Assembly (NCBI GenBank): GCA_920105625.2
Contig: OV050030.1
Coordinates: forward strand, 62,036,322 to 62,100,321
Origin: Clusia tigrina
Lineage: Eukaryota > Arthropoda > Insecta > Diptera > Clusiidae
Reading direction: 5' to 3'
Length of the DNA: 64,000 bases
The notes below the pieces were generated by a model that did not search any database, was not told the DNA's origin, and was given only the letters and a program-made list of their open reading frames with translations. The first letter of the stretch is position 1. Each line of letters starts with the position of its first letter. A program made the position numbers and the translations under genes. Shown piece after piece: positions 55,803-64,000 of the stretch.

Positions 55803-56815
55803 TTTTCTGAAACAAATTTACATATGTAACTGCAATTATGAGGTTTTGGTATAAAATCATAAAAACATATGTATGTATGTACATATAGTTATTTGATATG
55901 ACTTACTTGTTCCTATCTGGCTCGAAGGACCAAATATGTATTCTCGATATGAGAATTACGTATTGTGACTCTTACGTCTTAGCTTTAAATCAATAACTGA
56001 CTAATTTTTATAGTCTGAGTGAGAAACTGTTAAATTTCTGGAATGTTTCTATTTCCTACAAATCAATATGTTCTTGAAGAGTTTTCCAGAAATGTGTTTC
56101 GATGGCAATTGTTGAGACATTGGCATCATATGTCCTTTTTGAAATTTACAATCCTTAACAAATCTCATTCTGACTGCGCAGTTTTTCTACAATACATATT
56201 TCTACAAAAAAAATGCACTTCAACTGAAACGAATTTTGTTTTATTTATCCTCGTTTCAAATAAACTTACCAATATTATCCGATTACTAGATCTCATGATT
56301 CGACCAGGATAAATTTATTAAACCAATTTCCACCTTAAATTCTCTCTTATATATATTTTTCCTTTGCTCGTTTTCGATTACAAGTTCCACATCCGCTATC
56401 TACTAGCGTCCTTTAAGTGCTTCCATCAATGCATATTGGTCCTTGACTTCCTCACAGATCCTCCTTGACTTCCTCACATGTTCACCCAACTCCAATTGTC
56501 CTTTCGCCATCTTTAATGCTCCCAAAAATCCATATAAAATCGCCATATGTTCGACAAAAACAGAAATTGACTTTACAGACAAAAGTGGCATGAATCATTC
56601 CCGGTAATTTATATCCATATTAAAAAATTAACCCGTAACGTATGTGCAGCGTAATAAGAGTATTCATATTTATTCTAATACCCTAAGCTAATAGTATCTA
56701 ATTGTGTGTAATTAAATGTGAAAAATGTGTATTCAAAAATGTCCCGAACGACAATCAATCACAAACCACAACTAAAAAAAAAAGCGGTCAGTTTCGATGT
56801 ATCGTAACGTCGTAT
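55803..56815. other. Unassigned sequence
   Basis: A minus-strand frame at 56,403-56,591 (62 codons; ALKMAKGQLELGEHVRKSRR) might be an upstream part of the BEL gag, but I cannot confirm it. A plus frame at 56,043-56,312 shows no motif. The remainder is AT-rich. Confidence 0.35.
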
Positions 56816-57029
56816 GTTGAATAACTTTTTTTTTTTGTAAAACTTAGACTGACATGAGATTGTACAGGTTTTATAGATATGATAAATCAAAACAGTACGC
56901 ATTTATATTCAAGTGATTTCTATTTACTTGTTTTAAACAAATTTTAAAATAGTTTATACATTATATTTTATTGCTGTTAAAATTGCTTTATGGTATGAAT
57001 AGTACGTAACATATGGTTGACAATTTATG

Positions 57030-57262
57030 TCGGAAATATACCTGCTGAATACAAGGTCAAGGCAGGATGTTGATCGTGTTGTTGGCGAAATGTTACTAAC
57101 GAGATCCAAATCGAATCTGTCCTTCATAAAAGCGATAAATGTGCGGTTTTCTTCTTTGGTTAAATCTATATTAAAATCTCCACCAATAATTATTGGAATT
57201 TGCCCGTAGCCCGATTCACTTAATTCTGCACTAATGCTGTGAATGTTGGCTATAAGTACATA
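57030..57262 (-). pseudogene. Endonuclease-fold fragment in block Y copy 2
   Basis: The minus strand reads PIIIGGDFNIDLTKEENRT and SNISPTTRSTSCLDLVFSR, nearly the same as the fragment at 19,416-19,650. Substitutions such as LTKEE against ITKQE show that the copies have diverged only slightly. No further domain is attached. Confidence 0.6.
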
Positions 57263-57806
57263 ATAAAATATTCAATATATATATCAGCACATTGCTAGTG
57301 GCATTCGGCAGTATCGGCAAAGAAGAATAAGAAAATACATTCAATTCCCAATTCCAATGTTTACAAGAAACACAATAAATTCACATACACAATACGTGTG
57401 ACCAACAAAAATGGTTGAAACGGTAAATAAAAATGGAGGGAATTGAATGTCTTTTCTTATTCTTCTTTAATATCGGTGTGAAACACGATCTTATTCGTGT
57501 GGGGCACGCCGTCGCGTTTATGAGAGTCCCTGATGTAAAGTAGCTAAAAAGCAATCAGCTTACTCAAATATACCCCTTGCCTCACACATACACTTGCATT
57601 CGATTTCCCATTGATATTGTTGTTGGATTTACGAAGTTATTTGTCTATACTACTCTATGGTATCGGCAAAGAACATGCACTATATTTTTACCACTACATA
57701 CATTAATTTTAAAACCTTCTCAGACCAAATACAATATATAACAAACATAATACACATAATAACAGACCAAATATACAAATATATAGAGTATTTGCTCAGA
57801 CTAGAA

Positions 57807-58546
57807 CAAAATACATTTACCAGGTATTATTAATAGAAGACCGCTCTCCAAATGTCATTTTCTCTCAGTCATAATAAGTGTCAAAATGAATAAACAATGT
57901 TGCTTCTTTTGTAAATTTTGGCCGCTATTTTTGGGCTTTGCAGTTTTTTTCGTAAAAAGTAAAAACTCAAATGACCTTTATTTTTTTGGGTTTTTTTTCA
58001 TTTATTATTATTTAAAAACAAAATTATACATACACACATATAACAACTAATACAACTTAAAATAATATTTTTAATAATTTACTATTACCTATTATTCTTT
58101 GTTTTTTTTTTTTGAGTAGCTAATTTTTGATTTAATAATTTAATTCTAAAATACATTCGACATTTAAAAAAAAAATTGTTTTACCGCATTTGGTAAATTA
58201 ACTTTAGTGCTTAATTCCATTAACTTTTCACTGAAATTCTTGCAGTCTACAATGTTATTTCTAATGATTTGATGATTTCTAATGATTTGATGAGACACAA
58301 AAATATTTCTGAAGGCTTTCTAAGACCTCCTTTTGAGACTTGGTCCACCAATGTCCAAGTGCTGCCTTCAAATTCATGCTCATTAAGCTTAAGTCTTCGA
58401 ATAATATTCCAAGCACAATAATTTATTTATTTCCCTTTTTTAGTTTGTTTTCGTAGACAACATTCGTTAAGAGAGCAGATTTGACACATATTATGACTGT
58501 TTTCCTCTCACTCTCTCAATTAATAATACCTGGTAAATGTATTTTG
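57807..58546. mobile_element. 740-bp MITE with 8-bp target duplication (hAT- or P-like)
   Basis: The ends CAAAATACATTTACCAGGTATTATTAAT and their inverse lie at 57,807 and 58,546. GACTAGAA flanks the element on both sides (57,799-57,806 and 58,547-58,554), an 8-bp duplication. Block Y copy 1 (near 18,866-18,880) has the uninterrupted site with a single copy of this octamer, proving the insertion. Inner subterminal sequences also mirror each other (CAGTCATAAT). An 8-bp duplication is typical of hAT and P elements. A minus-strand piece GGLRKPSEIF near 58,330 recalls the C-terminus of P-type transposases, but weakly. Confidence 0.88.
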
Positions 58547-58852
58547 GACTAGAAGAACTCGCAAAAATACATTCATATCAACTCTCTATTCTATATGTTC
58601 TTTGGTATCGGTGTGAAACACGATCTTATACCTTTGGGGCACGAACTCGCCGTCGCGTTTTTGAGAGTCCCTGATGTAAAGAAAATAAAGAGCAATCAGC
58701 TTACTCAAATATACCCCTTGCCACACTGCTCTTTTGGCCATAACTTTTGCTTTGTACATACCCGCACTCCCCACTTTACCCTCTCTTTTCTGAAAATATT
58801 ACTCTCTCATTTTGAACTTGAATGAATGCCGTGGCGTAAAGCGTTATTCAAC

Positions 58853-59200
58853 GCTAAAAAAAACCTCACACCTAAGCTTGCATACATATACCGCCCGATC
58901 ATACTGACGGTTCTATGGTTGCCAAGAAATAGTCACGTGCAACAGCACAATAGCGCCTAGTCTTGCAAGTTTCTTTGACCAGCGCTGCGGCACCTTCAGG
59001 GTCGCAGAAGTATCTACTTATAATCCGCTAGTGATATTTCCACTCACCATTGTCCTTTTTGGTGATATCTCTTCTGTTGCAGGATGCTTCACCTGTTTCA
59101 GGGTTCCTTGCCCTGAGTTTCCTCCTGTAGGTCGTTATAACCAGCTGCGTTATGTTGGCAGCCTTGCGGTTACAAATACCGGCTGCGCCAAAATTTTGGG
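58853..59200. other. GC-richer spacer before block X
   Basis: No gene supported. Sequence such as TTCAGGGTTCCTTGCCCTGAG holds a small palindrome near 59,098-59,118. It may belong to the same repeat as block X, whose left end is not defined. Confidence 0.35.
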
Positions 59201-59673
59201 GTCCTGTGCATTGTTGTCGTCGGTTGTAGCGAGTGCCCTTTTGCTGCCGGTAATAGGTGCGGGAGTGGACGAAGAGTTGGTCGTTCCTAAAAACGCCCTT
59301 ATAGCCAGGTAAAACGCCGAGTTATTTCTATTGTTAAAATGCAAGAACGAGTTTTATTCCTAAGATCACAAGTCTTATATACTATTTACAGGTTGTCTTA
59401 TTTGCTAAAGTAAACACTTTTCGGATGTTCCGGTTACGAATTGGTTGATTGGTGTCAGTCGGTCACGCCAACTGATATTCTGAATACAAGAATGACGATG
59501 GTGTATTCTATAGGCCAATGTCAATCAAAAAGTAGAGCTGTAATACCTTAAAATTTTACATAGTATCTGAAACATTAATTAACGCACTATAAAAGCATGT
59601 GACGTGAATGTAGCTTAAATGTATAGTATCTGTTAGGAGTGGGTGCTGTGCGTCAACTAAACGCAGGTAGCTT
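59201..59673 (+). repeat. Repeat block X, copy 2
   Basis: It matches 17,976-18,290 in the same orientation (GGTCCTGTGCATTGT, GTGTCAGTCGGTCA, CATTCTATAGGCCAATGTCA-like segments). It includes about 160 bases absent from copy 1 between two TTGGT repeats. Blocks X and Y are in the same relative orientation near 18 kb but in opposite orientation here. Confidence 0.6.
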
Positions 59674-60148
59674 GATTCTGACTCACAACACGTCAGATAT
59701 TTTATTTCTCTTACTGAGGGATTAACATTATTTCCAAGTTTAGATGTCAATTCAGAAAATACATTTTCCAGACAGTCCTTTTTCCATCTTACCAAATGTA
59801 ATATACTTAACTGATTCGTCACTTTAAAAAAAACATTGCAGAGTGCTCGTATACTGCATAGGGTGTAGTATAATCCGTCAATGCAATGTATTGTAACATG
59901 GGGCAGCACTTTCAAACTCTGGATGAACTAAATTTAAATCTACGTTTCCTGAATACATTTAATATTATAAGCTGCCGAATAAGAACATTTGTATTATTAT
60001 ATATCTGAATTACATGTATCCAGGGGTTAACAAAGTCGACTTGGTTGATTGTTTCTTTTCCTACAGCCACTCAAAATTCATGTACACACCAGGACACACT
60101 ACAATCGGTCCGCTGTTAACATATTGTCTTTGCTAATACTTCCTCTTC
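59674..60148. other. Unassigned sequence
   Basis: One minus-strand frame of 119 codons (59,556-59,915) has no motif I know. The part 60,022-60,110 shares short phrases with 15,770-15,850. No supported gene. Confidence 0.35.
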
Positions 60149-60275
60149 AATTGCTATGATTGAAATTCGTTTTCATTCCAATTTCAAATTCAGAAACAAA
60201 TAAATAAAAACACATATATGTATGCATGCCTGCAAGCAAACATACAAACATTGGCACATAGTAACTCAGTGGTAA
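60149..60275 (-). repeat. Repeat block R, uninterrupted copy (mariner empty site)
   Basis: Read on the minus strand it matches 7,640-7,719 joined to 14,298-14,385, with CAATGTTTGTATG, GCATGCATA and ATTGGAATGAAAACGAA in the same order. It lacks the mariner and so shows the pre-insertion arrangement. Confidence 0.65.
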
Positions 60276-60480
60276 ATTTAATAAGTCAACAGAATTTCAT
60301 TGATCCAAAATCAGTGCATTTCAACTGAAAAAATTATGTGTTATTTTTTAAGTAGATTTCAATGCGGAAAGTAAGCACTTTCTTACTTTTTCATATTATA
60401 TTCATTTGGGAATTTTTGTGTTATTGTTTTTTGTTTCGTTTTTTATGCCTTCGTAAAAAGGAACCATTTTAGCAGCATTA

Positions 60481-61558
60481 GCCTCGTTTCACATAAGATG
60501 GCAACGGCGCGGCTTTGCATATCAGGGCAATGGTAAATAAACCCAAAACTGCACAAAACACACAACAACGGCGAGAAGAGTGTGTGCTCATACCAATACC
60601 ACGATCAGGCAATCTATGATTGCGGCTGAAAACCCAAACAAAACACAACAAAAATCCCAAATCAAAACAAAGAATACAGCGCAATTCGGATAGTTGTCGG
60701 CGGAAACGTTCAACCATCCAACGATTTTGTTGTTTATTTTGACAATTCTGCTTGAATCTTTTTCGTTTTTTTTTCAATTTCTGGGGAGGAAAAACGAACG
60801 AGACAGACATTTGTTTTAATTTCTGGGGAAAAATTATTTTGTCGCATTTGGCGGCATCGCAATTTTAAATATTTTGATTTACGGACTTTGTTGTGGATTT
60901 TTATTATGTTTACCACTTAACACAAAACTGCTCAAAACTCACAACATCAGCGAAAAATGTGCATGCTCATACCAAGGGTATCACACGATCAGACAATCTA
61001 TGATTGCGGCTGATAAACAGAACAAAACAAAACAAAAATGCCAGATCAAAATAAAGAATACTGCCCAATTCGCATAGTTGCCGGCGGAAAATTTCACCCG
61101 TCGAGCGATTTTGTTGTTTATTTTGGAAAATTCTGCTTGTATCTTTTTCGTTTTTTTTAATTTCTGGAGAAAAAAACAGACCAGACAGACCTTTTTTAAT
61201 TTCTTTGGAAAATTGATTTTGTGGCACTTGCAGAAGAATTTTTTATACCTACCTACATATGAGACTGCAGAAATATCAAATTGAATTATTATTGCCTTAA
61301 TGCAAAGTGTGTGTACGTATATCTACGCTCCATTTTTAAGAAATCCAATTGAAACATAAAACACAAAAAAGAGGGGAGGAGACCTTTTTTAATTTCTGGG
61401 GAAAAATGATTTTGTCGCACTTGGTGACTAATTTCATATATAGTCGGACTGCGGCGCCGTAAATTTAAATATTGTTTTGGTTTTGGGACTTTGTTGTGCA
61501 GTTTTGTGTATATTTATCATCGCCGTGGCGCGCCGTTGCCGTTTGTGTGAAGCGAGGC
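60481..61558. mobile_element. 1,078-bp Harbinger-like MITE with TTA duplication
   Basis: The terminal inverted repeats read GCCTCGTTTCACATAAGATG and GCCTCGCTTCACACAAACGG, then GGCAACGGCGCG on both sides. TTA stands at 60,478-60,480 and 61,559-61,561, the 3-bp duplication of PIF/Harbinger elements. The interior is a direct duplication with a period of about 387 bases (GACAATCTATGATTGCGGCTGA near 60,608 and 60,995) and a partial third copy near 61,380. It has no transposase. Confidence 0.82.
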
Positions 61559-61561
61559 TTA

Positions 61562-61995
61562 CAGTGAGAAGTGTTCAGCCGTCGCGACGGCATCTTCGGC
61601 TAGAAATTTGTTTTCTTTGCTGCTCAATCATTGTGCAACGTTTAATGGGATAAGTAGTGCAGTGCCATATTTGAATCTTATATACATATATTTAAAAAAG
61701 GAAAAAACATTACGGTAAGTTTTATATTTTATTTATATTTAATTAATTGAAGCAAATTTACTAAATTGGTTAAACTAAGAACCATTTTTTGTTTGGTAAA
61801 ACTATTCAGCTAAGCAGAGAATATTTAGCAAGCGTCATTTAAAGCGTTTAGCATCAAAAGAAACGAACGCAATTCTTATAAGATCAGCGGGACCAACAAA
61901 CAAGGAGGCATCTGCATCATCGCACATACATGTGGACGAAGAGGAGTGAATTGTGGTTTTTTTTTTGCTTATTACATTTTTAAGCATAATAATTA
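61562..61995. other. Spacer with a splice-donor-like site
   Basis: A GC-richer start (61,563-61,620) is followed by ACGGTAAGT near 61,712, which fits a donor site, and TATTCAG near 61,809, which fits an acceptor. No start codon leads into the open stretch after the acceptor, so no gene is called. Confidence 0.3.
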
Positions 61996-62482
61996 ATGAA
62001 GATAATTTCTCAACGAATTTATTGACAAGACAAGTTGCACACAGTAGTTGCATTGTGTATGTGTGGTTAAGCTACCGTAATAATTTTCAGAAGAAAAGAA
62101 AGAATTATTGAAATATTTTGGCAGATCTTATAGGTATTTCGGACACGCCACTTGTCCTCATCAGAGATTTTTCAATGAAAAGCAATTTTTTCCCAAGCAT
62201 TTTTATTATGTCTCAGAAATCAACAGCACACCAACTATGAACCCTCCAAGGAATCGAACCTGGGCCTTCAGCTGTTGTAATCTGTAAATCCAGACAACTA
62301 CGCAAACTGCAGATGGTGAACTGACTGATCAAATTCCGTCCATGTACTGTTTCATTCCACCACACTCTAAGCAATCTGCTCTTCTTCTGAAAATTATTAC
62401 GGTGGCATAACCACACATACTCAATTTCAACTACTGTGTGCCACTTGTCTTGTCAATAAGTTCGTTGAGAAATTATCTTCAT
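61996..62482. mobile_element. Foldback element with about 100-bp inverted arms
   Basis: The left arm 61,996-62,096 (ATGAAGATAATTTCTCAACG to AATTTTCAGAAGAA) matches the right arm 62,382-62,482 in inverse orientation with a few differences. The interior is about 285 bases and contains a tRNA-like segment on the minus strand. No clear target duplication was found. It is probably a foldback or MITE-type element that captured a SINE-like sequence, or a SINE pair. Confidence 0.75.
62240..62312 (-). repeat. tRNA-like segment inside the foldback element
   Basis: On the minus strand a B-box GGTTCGATTCC lies at 62,250-62,260 and an A-box-like GTAGTTGTCTGG at 62,290-62,301. The D-arm can pair (GTAG with TTAC) but no acceptor stem forms, so a working tRNA is unlikely. 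It looks like a SINE promoter region. Confidence 0.45.
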
Positions 62483-63066
62483 TTTCACTGAATTGACGAC
62501 AACCGACTTACTCACATAATAATTAATTTTATATTTCTTTACTTAGGCGAAATGAAATTTTTGATTATTCCCTCATCATTGAGTACAACTATGACATGGA
62601 ATGAATTCATGGAAAGCAGTCCATGGATTAAATAATTCCGTATTTAGTTTGTTTTTATTAAAACAATTCAAATTACAAATATTAAGATTACAAATAAACA
62701 GAACTACAAAAATGTCTAAAACATAAAATAAAATATTAAAATTATATAAAACAAATAAATAAAAAGAGTACAATTTATTACATTAGTCACCACGTTGCTT
62801 AGGAAGAGGTATCACTTCGAACAAATGAAATAGTAATAGACATGGAAGTTCATCGCCATACAGGAAAAGTAAGCACTTCGCTGCACATGATATAGTAAGT
62901 AAAAAGAAAGTACTTTGAAGGAATTTGTATATAAGCAGAAAGTTCTTCTAAATAAAGGAAACTGTAGGTAGTAGTTAAGTACTTCGCAACATAGGAAATA
63001 GTAAGCGAGGCTGTAAGTGTATACTTTCCAACTCATGAAATTGTAAATGAGATAGAAAGATTTAGA
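62483..63066. other. AT-rich sequence with degenerate AGTACTT-type repeats
   Basis: From about 62,830 to 63,060 phrases such as GAAATAGTAA, AAGTACTTCG and GTAAGCACTTCG recur every 40-60 bases with many changes. They look like a degenerate tandem repeat. No gene supported. Confidence 0.4.
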
Positions 63067-63210
63067 ATGAGAACGTATTTAAAGGCAGGCGCTATTCCAT
63101 CTTTGGACGAAAATATAGAGCCCATAGCACAAGTTCGACTGAAGCAGCTGCAAAGGTTCAATAATAAAAAAGTGGTTGCTTCATTTCTAAAGAAGTCAAG
63201 TCTAATTTAA
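63067..63210 (+). pseudogene. Small ORF, possibly the end of a THAP-type DNA-binding domain
   Basis: The 47-codon frame begins MRTYLKAGAIPSLDENIEP and ends KKSSLI. 'LKxGAIPS' resembles the AVPSI-type end of THAP zinc fingers, which occur in P-element transposases and many insect proteins. The Cys/His ligands that should precede it are not readable upstream. It could be a decayed transposase piece or chance. Confidence 0.25.
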
Positions 63211-63375
63211 TTTACCTATTGTAAATATCAACAAAAAAAAAAAATTGTTTTGCTTAAGTCTTTGTATTTAGAATTACATATATACATATGCATGCATATA
63301 ATGTATGTGTGTACACAAATATATAAATAAAATAACTAAAATTATAAAATAACTCCATATGACATATGCTTTTTT
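63211..63375. other. AT-rich spacer with microsatellite
   Basis: Contains ATATACATATGCATGCATATAATG-type sequence and A runs. No gene seen. Confidence 0.4.
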
Positions 63376-64000
63376 ATTTCATTTCCCATAATTGTTTCAT
63401 TTTATTTTGCCATTATCGCACCAAAACATTAAATAACTTTCATGGCTAAATTTAAGCAAAAAATTACTGATTAAAACAAAAATTTTAATACCAATCAATT
63501 GCAATGTATTATTTTACATTTATTTATGTAAATATTATCATAAAATGCGATATATATTAAAATATTTAATATTAAACACAAATTATCACATTCCTCACAC
63601 AAAAATATAAGCATTTTGGTTGTTCTCTCATTTCGTAAGTACTAAAGACAATATACAACAACATTATGCAAATCGCCCTTTAACAAACAGGGCAAATGCA
63701 ATTTGTGGAATCGCCGTGGAACTGCTATACAAATGTAACATTTTCCTGTTAACGAGGAAAGAAGTCTGAAGTCGGATTAGAAGGACTACGAAATACTCTT
63801 TACCTTTTCTTGTGCGTGCGAGTTCAACAATAGGGATGTTTTCTTCATAAGTCATCATTAGCAGCATACTAAAGGTAATTTTTGGTAGGGTACCTTGAAA
63901 TGATTCTATAGACCCCAATTCTTGTATATAGCTTTATAGGGTCCATATACATACTAATATATAATTTTGTCCAAAAATATTGTATAGGTCGCAAGTTATA
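63376..64000 (-). repeat. Inverted duplication, right arm (blocks Q' and P')
   Basis: 63,376-63,636 matches 54,961-55,226 and 63,750-64,000 matches 54,131-54,407, both inverted. About 110 bases between them differ from the left side. The match continues up to the last base of the window, so the true end lies outside. Confidence 0.8.

Larger units (their letters stand above)
56816..58852 (-). repeat. Unclassified repeat block Y, copy 2 (with a nested MITE)
   Basis: The block is bounded by GTTGAATAAC at 56,816 and GTTATTCAAC at 58,843-58,852, a perfect 10-base inverted pair. Without the nested MITE (57,807-58,546) it is about 1.3 kb and matches 18,568-19,810 on the other strand. It contains the EEP fragment, the 130-base direct duplication (57,470-57,590 and 58,605-58,735) and the hairpin at about 57,311-57,478. 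Flanking target duplications are not evident. Confidence 0.65.

Noticed and set aside
57807..58546. Firm assignment of the 740-bp element to the P superfamily
   Set aside because: The GGLRKPSEIF phrase is short and in a decayed frame; the 8-bp duplication fits hAT equally well.
61562..61949. Possible two-exon host gene (donor ACGGTAAGT near 61,712, acceptor TATTCAG near 61,809, short open stretch with KQRIFSKRHLKRLASK)
   Set aside because: A stop lies shortly upstream in the joined frame, there is no ATG, and the open stretch is under 50 codons, so coding is not supported.

Overview
The window looks like repeat-rich heterochromatin or intergenic DNA of a dipteran insect. A tephritid fruit fly is the best guess, from the mix of LOA, Jockey, mariner, gypsy/errantivirus, BEL and Helitron elements and the many (CATA/TATG)n microsatellites. 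I see no convincing host protein-coding gene. Nearly all coding sequence belongs to mobile elements or virus-like DNA, most of it broken by stops and frameshifts, so this is a record of nested insertions.

Left third (1-26 kb). A minus-strand LOA-like LINE (1-4.4 kb, cut by the window edge) is followed by a worn Jockey fragment (5.0-6.3 kb). A three-layer nest then spans 7,720-14,297: a mariner element is split by a Jockey LINE (7,959-13,224), which is itself split by a 489-bp solo LTR (9,967-10,455). All three insertions keep readable target-site duplications. After about 4 kb of AT-rich DNA comes an unclassified repeat (block Y, 18,568-19,810) carrying an endonuclease-like fragment. It abuts the 3' (CCTA)n tail of a second minus-strand LOA-like LINE (19.8-25.2 kb).

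Middle (27-44 kb). A minus-strand Jockey (about 26.96-31.85 kb) carries two separate mariner insertions of different lineages (27,412-28,667 and 28,837-29,783). The second keeps a continuous ORF despite an internal deletion. A minus-strand 412/mdg1-like gypsy element (31.9-44.2 kb) is split by an env-bearing errantivirus provirus (32,347-39,812). The provirus has two near-identical LTRs, a tRNA-Lys-type primer site, decayed gag-pol and an open env frame.

Virus-like cluster (44.6-49.1 kb). This is the most unusual region. It holds a protein-primed type B DNA polymerase fragment, a small protein resembling the short ORF found with such polymerases, an exonuclease-like ORF, and an unrecognised ORF. 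The genes face different ways around about 121-bp and 104-bp repeats containing TGCAGCTGCA-like palindromes. Two of the genes are preceded by a nearly identical 60-bp TATA-containing module. I infer an integrated Maverick/adintovirus/bidnavirus-like DNA element.

Right third (49-64 kb). A broken Helitron (Rep HUH plus PIF1-like helicase, 49.15-53.46 kb) abuts the polymerase. Beyond it is a long inverted duplication (54.13-55.23 kb against 63.38-64.0 kb). Between its arms lie a BEL/Pao gag fragment, an inverted copy of block Y holding a 740-bp MITE with an 8-bp target duplication, a copy of block X, a 1,078-bp Harbinger-like MITE with TTA duplication, and a foldback element with a tRNA-like core.
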